Positions 23,783-34,508 of a DNA stretch of 64,000 bases are shown here, in pieces. Below the pieces are notes generated by a model. It had not been told where the DNA came from and did not search any database. It saw only the letters and a program-made list of their open reading frames with translations. The position numbers were made by a program, and so were the translations under genes. How positions within the stretch are numbered: the stretch's first letter is position 1; every line of letters starts with the position of its first letter. Source of the stretch: Talpa occidentalis. Taxonomy: Eukaryota > Chordata > Mammalia > Eulipotyphla > Talpidae. Location: contig NW_023601322.1 in assembly GCF_014898055.3 (NCBI RefSeq), positions 70,770,740 through 70,834,739 on the forward strand, given 5' to 3'.

Positions 23783-23799
23783 TTAAATTACGACATTTA
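23783..23799. repeat. Target-site duplication, L1 5' side
   Basis: TTAAATTACGACATTTA, a perfect copy of 17404-17420. It fixes the 5' end of the L1 at about 23782. Confidence 0.95.
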
Positions 23800-23919
23800 A
23801 AAGATTTAACACCTCATTGTCTTAGTTTTGACAATTTTGCATGAGCAAAATATTCTTATATTCACCTCCATCTCTCTACAATACAAAAAATATATGCTTT
23901 CAAAATTGAGTCTAGGGAT

Positions 23920-24530
23920 TCATATCAAATTAAAAAGAAGAAGAGAGAGAAAAAAAGCTGGAAAACTCTTTGACCCAGCAATCTCACTTCCAGGAATTTA
24001 CCCAGAAAATTTATCTCTAAAAACACCAAAAACAAACACTCCACAAAAGCTAAATTATCCATGGTAGCACGATTTATTATAGTAAAAAATACTCAGAAAT
24101 GAATTAAATGCCTATTCTCAGAGTAGCCTATTGTACTCTCACAGAATGAAGTGATATGAATCCGTACAACTAAACAACAGGATATTTATGAACTGCTAGG
24201 GAGTAACATTCAGGATATGAGTCTTGAAGTAAAAAGAAGCAAGGCACAAAAGATTATATAGAGTATTTTATCTTTTATGTAAAAAATGAAAAGCAGGGAA
24301 TAAGAAAGTATGTGGATATGTTATTTTTACAAAAAAGAACAGGAAGAAGAAATAAACCAGCAACTAATAAAATTAGCCTATAGGTGATAGGTGTTAATCG
24401 GGAAGAAACTGAAACATCTCTGAGTGTATGTTTTTATATAGTTCTGCTTTTGATTCTATGTTAATATTGTACATGTTAAAATAATTTAAATCAAAGTAAA
24501 CTGATAAGGATGGGGAGAAAGAGCACATTA
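23920..24530 (+). mobile_element. Old L1M-type LINE-1 fragment
   Basis: A stretch reading FDPAISLPGIYPENLSLKT-like ORF2 C-terminal sequence (about 23970-24025), followed by L1 3'-end-like AT-rich DNA. It is diverged well beyond the full-length neighbour, with many stops. Confidence 0.6.
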
Positions 24531-24899
24531 AATATCAACACAGATGATCTTAATATCAAATAGATGTCAACATCCCACAAAAGAAAAACAGGATTTATTC
24601 AAGTATCCTGAATTCATTATTCTTCACACCTTCACTGAGATTTTTTCTAAAGACAAAGACAACAGCAATGGAACTTGAACATCATTTAGGAGACTTGCTG
24701 TTGGTGTTGGGATGGCTATAACAGTTCTGAAACTGCAAGTATGTGGTGCAGAGTCCAGCCAACGAATTCTGATCTTGAGGACCAGAGTTAGCACTATGCC
24801 TGTTCTCAGTGTATTGCTTCCAATATGGGAGAAGGGACATACAGACATGGACTTGAAGGAGAAGGAGGAATTCTGTGTTGTTGCACTGATTAGAGATAT
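24531..24899. other. Diverged DNA, possibly L1M 3' UTR
   Basis: No gene. The sequence lies between two old L1 pieces of the same orientation and may belong to the same L1, but I see no diagnostic motif. Confidence 0.35.
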
Positions 24900-26880
24900 T
24901 AGTGTGGACTCATAAGTTAAAATTATCTTCTATTTTTCTCCATAGAAAGGGGCTAGGAGCAGTGACACTCAGTAACAGTGGACATACTTAATGCCCAGAT
25001 CTTGATTTCTAAATACCATTCCCTACTAAAAGAAACCCGGGGTCTTTGAAAAATGTCTGATTTTTAGGTCTCCTGCATCAAAATTAATAATGCAAACTTG
25101 GAACACCTTGTGGTGATTGTCTGAAAAAAGATGAAAATGTGTAACCTTACAGCAGAGAAACTTGAAACATACTGCTTCAGCAGGATGAACAAAGTCAGCA
25201 CCCACAGCTTGACTTATGTCAAGTTGAATGCACACTCTTGATGAGATAGCATGAAAAGCCATGGGCTTCCTCCCAAAATACAGAACACCAGTCTAATCAT
25301 GAGAAAAATATCAACCATTTCCAACAGAAAGATATTCAACAACTTGCCTGATCAGTACAAATGGTCATCAAAAACAGGGACATTCTAATAAACTGCCACA
25401 CTAAGAGAATAAGGATTGACAATTAAATGTAATGTGATATGTGCCTGGAATCTTAGAAATTAAATTGGAAAAGAAGTAAAACTAAGAATATCTGAATAAA
25501 ATACGTTCTCCGGTTAACAAAAGAAATGTTCGACGCAAGAGGCAGCTTTAAAGTGTCCTCATTGGCCAAATCTGAATACATTGAGTGTAAAAATGAAAAA
25601 AATAACAGGAATGGAATATAATACACTTAATAAAAAGGAGCCCATGAGTCCAAACTGATAATGTAACTATAGATGCCAGGAGCTTCAAATTCCTGTGTCC
25701 CGTAATATATACATACATGCAAGCATGAATACTTACTGGTATTAAAAATGTAGAGAGGAGAGAAGCAAATATGTATTTTACAAATGAATGACAAATAACA
25801 AATACAGAAGAAATAACCAAAAAATCACACCATTCTATAGCTAGTCATAATTTATCCAGATAAAAAAACATGCATGGATGGATTTCAAATTACTGAGGGA
25901 AAGAATATTAGGAAACCAAAGATCCACAACATTTCAAAATGTCTTGCACAATTACTTATTAATTCCAAATTTGAAAAAAATTCCTTTATAATTGGAAATG
26001 TCTGGTAGTTACCACCTTGAATAGGTGTGATCAAACTTTATGTCACCTATAGATGGAAAAGTGACATCCTATGTTCCCCAAAGTGATTCCTTAAAAGCAT
26101 ACAACATAGGGCCTCCCCTGGTGGCGCAGGTGGTTGAACGCCGCACTGTGAATCTGTCCGCAGCCTCTGCAGCGCTGGTTCGATCCCGGCCGGCCAGCGA
26201 GGGTCCCACATGGCCAGCAGACCTCTCCTGTCTCACCTGCTGCTCCCCTCAGCAGTGTAATTCAGTCAGTCTGCCTGTTCTGTTCCCCACTCTGTCTCCA
26301 GTGAATCCTCTCACCCTCCTGCACATCTGGCCTGTACCCCAGTTCTTGTATGTATGATGAAATCTTTTTTTTAAAAAAAGCATACAACATAACCACAGTC
26401 TTTCTGCCTGAGATTTTTAACTTGAATGAAGTTATCAGAAACAATCAAACAAACACAAATTTAGGGATGTGATGAAAAGAAAAACATCCTGGAGTCTTAA
26501 AAAATGTTATAAAAGACCCCCCTAACTCCAAAAATTTTCAGACAACCCTTCTAGATTGAAATCTAGACACATGTCAGTTAAATACAAGTCATGATCTTTG
26601 ATTGAATAATAGATCAAAATCACCTTTTGAGAACAATTGGGGAAATCTGAAATGAACTGGCTATTAGGCAATTATAATTGAATCTATATTAAATTTCTGA
26701 GTATGACTGTTGTACTGCAGTTGTGCAGGAGAATGGCATATTCTCATGAAATACAGAAGATTTTAGATGTCTGCAATTAACTCTCAAATGGCTCAGGAAA
26801 AGGTATCTATATATGAAGACAAGGCAAAAGATACAAATATTAACAATTAGTAAATATAATTTCTGATTTAAAAAAAGAAA
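24900..26880 (+). mobile_element. Old L1M 3' UTR-type sequence
   Basis: It contains the block CAGATCTTGATTTCTAAATA (about 24997-25016), seen again in similar form at 31486, and later a GATGTCTGCAATTAACTCTCAAATGG-type block at 26767-26792, both of which I associate with ancient mammalian L1 3' UTRs. A SINE (copy 5) splits it at 26109. There is no coding capacity. The exact subfamily and outer limits are uncertain. Confidence 0.5.
26093..26391 (+). mobile_element. tRNA-derived SINE (copy 5, variant II)
   Basis: The body is 26109-26375 with head GGGCCTCCCCTGGTGGCGCA, B box GGTTCGATCCC at 26178-26188 and a T-rich/A-rich tail. The duplication AAAAGCATACAACATA is at 26093-26108 and 26376-26391, perfect over 16 bp. 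The open frame across it is a by-product of the SINE. Confidence 0.95.
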
Positions 26881-27684
26881 AGAAATTATTAGTGAAGGGA
26901 AACTATGTTTTACAGCTTTGGTTTGTCTGCTACAGCATCCAGATGAAATGTAATACAGATCTCGTGAGAAATTCACTCCTCCAGGCCACATCTGAGAAAA
27001 ACCTACAAAATCTCCCTTCTCTGATTTTTTCAGTTACCTCAAATAGGGTGAATGGATGTCTAACCATGTCTATGGCTCAATATCAACATCTTGCTCTGTA
27101 TGCCCACAGCCTCCTTCATTCTATGAAAGAAAAGTAGGACACAGCTGAAAATCCTTTTTGAAACACAAAAGCAAAATCATGAATCTGCATCTCAGTTATG
27201 ATTCATTTCCTGGCCCCATTCTCCTAAAGTCTTCTGGTTTCATCTCCAACATATTACAAGTTTGGAAGTCATCACTTCCACGCTATAGCAACAACACAAG
27301 CAAAACAGACTGAAAATCAACAACTTTTCTTGGATTCATGAGAGAACTAAAGTTGTAGGACAAATCACCAGCAGGAACCCAGGAGACTGTTCCTTCCCTA
27401 AAGCAGAAGCCCCTGGAGCCATTAACTGGAAGGGATATGCAAGTGATAACTGATGAAATTTTGAAGTCTGTATGTGGATTAACTTCACAGTGAGGAAACC
27501 CTGGGAACTGCAGGCTTGGGTAGGTTACATTTTTCTAGGTTTTAACTTTAGGTACCCGTCAGGTTCTCATGATGAAGAGCAGAAAAAAAAGTCACCTCAT
27601 GGTTCAGGCAGAGAAGTGGAAGAGAAAACACTAGGCAATGCATGTGGAACATTCTCTACAACAAAGCTACTTTGCAGCAGTGAG
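26881..27684. other. Single-copy DNA, no gene recognised
   Basis: No domain-bearing frame and no clear repeat. Frames at 26892-27137 and 27472-27900 are chance; the latter runs into L1 sequence. Confidence 0.5.
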
Positions 27685-27819
27685 GAAGACTTTACCAGAA
27701 AAACTTACCTTCTCAACAGATGGTGCTGGAAAAATTGGATGTCCAAAGGCAAAAACAAAAAGTTTCTAGATGCAGCCTTGCCCCATTCACACATTCAAGT
27801 CAAAGTTGATTGTAGCTTT

Positions 27820-28357
27820 AAAAGTAAAATCACTAGAAACATTAATTCAAAAGGGCACCCGCACCCCTGTATTTATAGCAGCACTATTTACAATAGCTAA
27901 GCTATGGAAACAAGCCAAATGCCCAAAAACAGATGACTGGATCAAGAAGATGTGGTACATATACACCATGGAATATTACTCAGCAATCAAAAAAGATAAA
28001 CTCATGCAATTTGCAACATGGATGGAGCTTGACGGGATCATGCTCAGCGAAATAAGCTAGAAAGAAAAAGAAAAATACTGGATGGTCTCACTCATAGCAG
28101 GAATCTAGAAATCCTAAATAAGGGACCAGGAAAAAGACTAATTAAAATAAAGAAAAAAATCAAAATCAACAAGCAACTATAAACCAGAGACACACTAGAG
28201 GGGTGGGGGAGGGAGGGGAAGGGTTAGGGTCAAAATAAGGAGGGTTGAATTGTATGGGGAATACAACCAAAATGAAAATGCATACATTGTGCAAAAATGA
28301 AAAATGATGTAAGAATTATATAAAATAAATTAAATAAAATAAAAAGTAAAATCACTA
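27820..28357 (+). mobile_element. Young 5'-truncated LINE-1 (type A), nested
   Basis: The body is 27836-28341. It starts inside ORF2 ([20 protein letters not shown], 27881-27940), keeps the C-terminal block ending ..GIMLSEIS at 28060, and has a G-rich 3' UTR with several G runs at about 28200-28229 and a TAAATAAAATAA tail. A perfect 16-bp duplication AAAAGTAAAATCACTA lies at 27820-27835 and 28342-28357. About 500 bp, typical of a truncated insertion. Confidence 0.95.
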
Positions 28358-29033
28358 AAATTCTAGAAGCAAATCCAGGTGATTTGCTTGATGAGTTTTT
28401 GGATACCAAACACAAAAACAAACAGAATCCATGAAAGAAAAAGAAGATAAACATGGTAAATTAAACCCTTCTGCTCTGTGAAAAACAGTATTTTAAAAAA
28501 AAGTAAAGGCAGCCATGAACCCAGAGGAAACATTTGCAAAATATGAATGTAACAATGGACTTGTATCCAAAGAAAATACTCTTAAAACTCAAAAACAGGA
28601 AAACAAACCAATGAAAAATGGACAAAAGACCTGGAATATACACCTCATCAGAGAAAAAAAGCAAATGGAAAATAATCATATTAAAATATTTTCAAAATTC
28701 TGTCATTAAGCAATTTCAAATTAAAACAAGACACTACCACATACCTATTAAAATAGTTTAAAAAAATGAAAAATCTAACAATGACAAATGCTGCTGAGAA
28801 AGCTAAGCAATAAGAATTCTCATTGATGGCTATTATCCAAAAGATAAGAAACAGTGTTGATGAAGATATGGAGAGAAGGGGACCTTTATACACTGTGTAG
28901 CCACTATGGAAAGCAGTATGGGGATTCCTGGAAAAAAATGAAAAATAGAAATTCCATGTGATTCCTTTTATGCCACTTTTGGCTATTTACCCAAAGAATA
29001 CAAAAAACACTAATTCTAAGGGATATATATATA

Positions 29034-29340
29034 CTCCCATGTTTATTTTTTTTAATTTTTAAAAAAGATTCATTTATTTTTATGCATACAAGAACTGGGG
29101 TACAGGCCAGAGGTATGGAAGGTGAGAGGATTCACCAGAGAAAGGTGGGGAACAGAACAGGCAGACTGACTGAAATACACTGCTGAGGGGAGCAGCGGGC
29201 GAGACAGGAGAGGTCTACTGCGCTATGTGGGTAGCTCCCTGGCTGGCCGGGGATTGAACTCCTGCTGCAGAGGCTGTGGATAGCATCACAGTGCTGTGCT
29301 TAACCCCCTGCGCCACCAGGGAGGCCCTCCCATGTTTATT
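29034..29340 (-). mobile_element. tRNA-derived SINE (copy 6, variant I)
   Basis: The body is 29048-29326 on the minus strand. The complement of the head ends at 29326 and the tail is the TTTTTT/ATTTATTTT run at the left. The duplication CTCCCATGTTTATT is at 29034-29047 and 29327-29340. It sits within the old L1 ORF2 remnant. Confidence 0.94.
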
Positions 29341-29586
29341 GCAGCACTATTTACAACAGCCAAGAACTGGAAACAACCTACGTAGCCATCAACTGATGCA
29401 TGGGGGAGATGATGTGACAGACATACACAATGGAATACTACTCAGTTATAAAAAGGATGAGATAAAAAGATGAAATCTTGCCATTTGCAACAATATGGAT
29501 AGACCTGGAGGGAACTGTGCTCAGTGAAATAAGCCAGACAATGGAAAACAAACATTATATGATTCAAAGAGAACTAAACAAAACAA

Positions 29587-30158
29587 AAACAAACTATTTT
29601 TTTTTTAATTTGTATTTCGGTAACTAATAGGTTTACATCGTGGTTTGTGTAATAAAGGTCCAGGCTCTCCCCCTTCCAGTGCTGTTACCAGAGCACCCCT
29701 ACCACCACACCTGCGAAGTCCACCACCATGTCCAGTGTGCTTCCTCCCTACTGTGTGCTGGACTCTCCCCTTATCCCACCCTGTCTGGATGCCTCAGTTC
29801 TATAGTCAGCTTTCAAGGGTTAGTTTTTGAGCTTGGCTTTACCTGACTCTTTGTCTGGTTTCCCCGTATTCCACACATAAGTGACATCACAGGATATTTA
29901 TTTTTGTCCTTCTGATTTAGTTTAACCAACCATAATCCCTTCATGCCCAAATGGTATGAATTTATCTTTTCTTTCTCTTTTTTTTTTCCCCAGATTGCTG
30001 AACAGTTTTCCATTGTGTGTACACACCACATCTTCTTGATCCACTCATCTGTTTTGGGGGCAGTTAGGTTGTTTCCATAGTTTGGTTATTGTAAATAGTG
30101 CTGTAATAATCATGGGAGTGAGTTTCCCTTCAAATTAGTGTTTTTGGATAAACAAACT
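29587..30158 (-). mobile_element. 5'-truncated LINE-1 3' end, inserted in inverse orientation
   Basis: The body is about 29596-30149 on the minus strand. The complement carries ORF2 C-terminal coding remnants (about 29813-30110, WCVHTMENCSAI-like) and a 3' UTR ending in a T10 run on plus. A short direct repeat AAACAAACT flanks it (29587-29595, 30150-30158). It is more diverged than the L1s at 17.4 and 46.5 kb. Confidence 0.8.
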
Positions 30159-30350
30159 TTTGGACTACAAGATCAATTAGTAGTCAACAGAAGGAAAGGG
30201 GAATGGGGTGGGTAAATCTGAAAAAGCAGGCCACCATGGTATGGTGAAGGGTAGATTTGGACTTTATCAGTGAATTTAATGTAGTATATACACAGGTAGA
30301 ATCTCAACAATGAGCACCTGAATTACAAGACAATGTTACTTCAATTTAAA

Positions 30351-30985
30351 AAAGAAGAATTCTCATTTATAAATGGTGGAAATGAACAATAGTATTGTCA
30401 CTTAGGAAGAGAGTTTGGCAGGTTTTTTTTTTAACAAAACTAAACATATTTTCAGCATACAATTCAGGAATTTAGCATACGATGTCATGTTCCTAGACAC
30501 TTACCCTACTTATTTGAAAATCTGTGTCACAGAAATACCTGTAAGTGAATGTTCATGACAGCTTTATTCATAATCAATACAAACAAAAGACACAGATACT
30601 CACTAGGTGAATGGATAAAATGATTTGCTCACAATGGAATATTTAATGATAAAAAGAGATCGACTATTCAAGCTATGAAAAGATAGATGGAGAAACCTTA
30701 AATGGGCTTTACTAAGAAAAAGCTAGCCTGAAGAGGTTATGTACAGTATGATTCCAATTACCTGGCATTCAGAAAAAGACAAAACTACAGAGATGATAAA
30801 CAAATTAGTGATTGCTGGGAATTACAGGGGGAGGGAGAGAGGGCTACAGGTGAAATACAGAGAATCTTTAGGGCAGTGAAACTATTTTGCACGACACTGC
30901 AATGGTGGATATATGACATTTTCAAAACCCACAGAATTTTATAACACAAGAAGTGAATCTTAATGTAAATAAATTTTTAAAAATT
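30351..30985 (+). mobile_element. Old L1M-type LINE-1 3' end
   Basis: The degenerate C-terminal ORF2 region shows motif remnants such as FITNTNKRHRYSLGEWIK-like at 30570-30625, and an 'AATGGAATATTTAATG' block (30633-30648). The 3' UTR has a GAGGGAGAGAGGG tract (30830-30842). An ancient relic with no function. Confidence 0.6.
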
Positions 30986-31299
30986 AAGAGATTAGAAGAC
31001 CCCAAGACAGAATTCCAACTCTGCCAAAAGAATCTAACTGTATTATACGTGTCCAAAACTTCCTTACTGAGGGGGCTGAGAGAGAAATGTGCTGACCTAT
31101 GTAGTCTGCAAGAGGCTGCTGTAAGACTAATGGCAAAGTAAACTGCACATACACATTGTACTCTACTTGATTAAACTGTTTCCTATGGGACTTGAGAGCA
31201 ACAATTAGAACTAGTTAGAACACTTATGCAAATGTATGGTGGAGAGTGGAAGCCGGGTTTCTCACTGAGAGTCAAGATTATAGACGAGAAAAGGGAGAA

Positions 31300-32990
31300 G
31301 GCTGGAATGATTCAGGTGATAATAGATTAGAGTTGAAGACACCAGCATAACTCAGTGAATGTGTACTCAGTTATACATACAGATGGCTTCATATGGGAAT
31401 GTTTCTAGATCAATATATATATCCACATATATTTCCTTGCTCTGTCAGTTGAGATGGCCTAGAAATAACAAACATATCTAGTACTCAGATCTTGAACTGC
31501 TAGACCTTTCTCCATTAAAAGGAACCAGCACTCCTTGGAGAAATGGCTAATTTTAGTATTGAGGCAATAAATTCACAAGATAAGTCTGGAGGACACTGAA
31601 GTGCCAAAAATAAGAAAATACTTCTATCTACAGTAGACAAGCAATGGAAACAACCTAAGTGCTGATGACAGGTGAGTGGATAAAGGAGATGTGGTATAAA
31701 TAATTACACAATGGAATATTAATCAGCAATAGGGAAAAGTGAAATCTTGACAACACAGATGGAACTGAAAGGGGATTGTGCTATGAGCAATAAATCAGGA
31801 GGAGAAAGACAAATATCAGATGATTTCATTCATTATGTGAAATGCACAAAAATCAAAGTAAAGGACAGAGAAAACCAAAGTAAAACAAACCAGTGAAATC
31901 TCACAACACAGAGAAACTAGAGGGAGGGGGTGGGGCTGGAGAGCACAGCAATGAGGGGACCCAGCAGACTTGGGTGGAGGCTGGAGGATTCCTGATGCTT
32001 TGGGGGTGGGCATGATGTGGCAATATACATCTGAAGAGGCATGAGCCTATACCCCTAAAACATATATGGGCTCATAAACAAACACTACTTCAATAACAAT
32101 AATTTAATTGAAAAAAGAAAGTGCTTATTTTTTTTTAAATCCCATTTTGTCAAGGTTATGTCAAAAGGACACAGGGTCCCAACTTGAAGAGAGTTCCAAA
32201 ATTTGATCAAGGCTTGAACAATTTCAGCAAGAAAATAAAGTAGTATATGATGATAAGCCAGAGTATGAAATAAATATACATGAGTCCATATTAATATAAG
32301 TTAATGATTGAAAACATAAATAATTGATGGAGAAGAGACAAATTTCCCTTGCAGAAGACTTCCAAATGAATTATGTAAGTACCCCACTCTCAAGGAGGGA
32401 GAACAGAAAGCCCCTCTCCTTCTGTGTGGTAACTTCCTTCCAAAGAATACTACAAGGAAACAGGAGAAATGATTAACTTCACAGGGGGAAAATGGGAAAA
32501 CCTCTGTCAGATGATTGGTGATTAACTGTTTTGACAGGAGGGTATGAAAATGGCACTTTATGTCTGTGTTTTTCTTCCCCCAGGGCCATAATACTCATGT
32601 AATTATGAGAGTAATAGCAAGTCCCATTTGAAAACATAATAGTTGACCTGTACCCCTTAATACTGTCACTATCAAGCCCATTCAAAACATGAGAAACTTT
32701 CATAGGCAAGTGGATTTAAAGGTAACATAACACATAAACGTAATGTGCTATCCTGGATGGGATCCTGGAAAGGTATTAGGCAAGAGGAAGGCAATGTGAA
32801 TAAAGCGTGGACTTTTAAAGCTAGTAATATGTATCAATATTACTTCATTCACTGTAACCAATGGACCATTATAATGTAAGCTTTTATAAAGACAGGGGAT
32901 ACTGTGGTAATAAAGTCTGAACAGGTGTGAAACTATACACCTGTCATAAGCAGTGTCGTAAACCAACATTACATGAATAAAAACTACCTA
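31300..32990 (+). mobile_element. Old L1M 3' UTR-type sequence with a nested L1 end
   Basis: 31460-31610 and 32200-32990 look like one ancient L1M 3' UTR, sharing blocks with 24900-25480. About 31625-32125 is a second L1 3' end (ORF2 C-terminal remnant with AATGGAATATTAATCAGC at 31710-31727, G-rich 3' UTR at 31919-31936) that may be inserted in it. Boundaries are approximate because no clear target duplication is visible. Confidence 0.5.
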
Positions 32991-33059
32991 TCTATTTGAA
33001 AAGAACCTGAAAAGATAAAAGATATACAAAAATAGAATGATCGTGTGAACACAAAATTA

Positions 33060-33615
33060 ACTTCTGGGTAGATACTCAAAAGAATTGAAAGCAGGCCTTC
33101 AACGTAACATTTGCACACCCACACTCATGACAGTACTATTCACAGTAGCTAAAACATGGAAGCAACCCAGTGTCCATCCACTTATAAGTGAATAAACAAG
33201 TGAGGTTAAAACACACAACAAAGTGTTATTCAGTCCAAGAAAGGGAGAAATGTTGACATGTGTTATATGGTGGCTGAACCTTCCAGACATTACACTAAGA
33301 GAAATAACCCAGTTCCAAAACCACAAATACAATGGAATTCCACTTAAATGAACCTTATACTAGTCCACTAACAGGAGTCAAATTCATAAAGTCAGAAAGG
33401 GCCATGGGAGCAGTCAGGGCTGGGTAAAGAGGAAAATATGGAGTTATTGTTTAATGGGTAAAGAGTTCCAGCTGTGTAAGATGAAGACGTCAGGATGATG
33501 GGGGTGACTGCACAACAATGGGAATGTATTTAAAACCCCTGAACTGCATACTTAAAAATGGCGAAGATAGTAAATTGCATGCTATGTATGTATTTCACCC
33601 CAATAAAAATAAGTA
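33060..33615 (+). mobile_element. Old L1M-type LINE-1 3' end
   Basis: Begins with an ORF2 C-terminal remnant (ACTATTCACAGTAGCTAAAAC, 33134-33154), followed by an old L1 3' UTR of the GGGGTGACTGCACAACAATG/TTAAAAATGG type, and ends in CAATAAAAATAA at 33600-33611. Frame destroyed. Confidence 0.7.
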
Positions 33616-34452
33616 CCAGAAAGACAGGGGAAATTGACTGCACTATCTTCTCAACTCCTTGGTGCCTCTAAAACCATCCTTTTTGTTCATTTGGGGAAGA
33701 AAATAGCTGTCCTGGTTGTGATTCCTTTTATGTCAAGAATTTGAATCAGGAAAAAGAACTTAGTTCCTCATGCTTTGACCTAGTTCTTTTTTCTTCTCTG
33801 TCCCAGATGGTTCTTGCTGCTGCTATGCCTCATCTTGTTCTGTTTCTGCCACCCTTGATTCAATTCCTGGGCTGGTCTAATAGCTTGGAAATTCTATCAT
33901 GGTGATTACTTCTTTATGGCTTTTGCTCTCCTAGAAAAACACAAAAAGTATTTGCTTCCACTGGGTAGATTTTCAGTCATTCAAAGAAACTTTCCTGAAG
34001 GCTTCCTCCCAGGATTAAAATTAGGCAAACCATCCTCTATCATCCCTCACATGATGTGGTTTCTAAATACTTCACCGCCCTGGACACTTCCCCATGAATA
34101 TTTATGTTCATTAAGAAGAGGGGCCTGGATCTAAGTGCATTTTTCCTATTGTATTCTGATCAGAATTGAGTAGAATATTTATTACTTCTTAGATTTTACT
34201 TGCTTTTATCTTTTGTTTAAAATCTATATCATGTCACTCCCGTTTTATATCTCCATTCAGGAGAGTAAGCTAAATAAAATTAAGGCTCCTTTACACATCC
34301 TCCCACTCCTTATTTGGCCCACTGCATTGATGAATTGCAAACAATTCATTTTAATTCCACATCTCACCCAGATGTTCTCTCTGTTTGAAATCTATAACTG
34401 CTTTGACTTTCTAAATGAATGGCCAAGTTATGTCACCAACACAAATGAATAA
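33616..34452. other. Single-copy DNA, no gene recognised
   Basis: No supported gene or repeat. Plus-strand frames at 33916-34134 and 34213-34452 have no domains. Confidence 0.5.
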
Positions 34453-34508
34453 GGCGTCTTGCCCTCAACAACTATAGTTTGGCATCTTGCCCTCAACAAC
34501 TATAGTTT
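34453..34508. repeat. 28-bp tandem duplication
   Basis: Two adjacent 28-bp units (34453-34480, 34481-34508) beginning GGC(G/A)TCTTGCCCTC, with a single mismatch. Few differences suggest a recent local duplication. It marks the upstream edge of the old L1 that follows. Confidence 0.95.

Larger units (their letters stand above)
27685..30350 (+). mobile_element. Old LINE-1, split by three insertions
   Basis: ORF2-derived sequence begins near 27690 (LLNRWCWKNWMSKGK-like, 27707-27751) and resumes after each insertion: 28358-29033, 29341-29595 and 30159-30350. Resumption points are exact at the first two because the duplications can be read. The frame is destroyed by stops. The inserts are a young L1 (27836-28341), a SINE (29048-29326) and a minus-strand L1 end (29596-30149). 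Confidence 0.85.

Noticed and set aside
23203..23786. Long plus-strand open frames as a host gene
   Set aside because: They lie antisense in the L1 5' UTR, overlap each other and have no domain; GC-rich DNA has few stops. Kept only as a low-interest finding.
24900..26880. DNA transposon or LTR in place of L1M 3' UTR
   Set aside because: The blocks seem to fit an ancient L1 3' UTR better and recur at 31.3-33 kb, though I cannot prove it without a database search.
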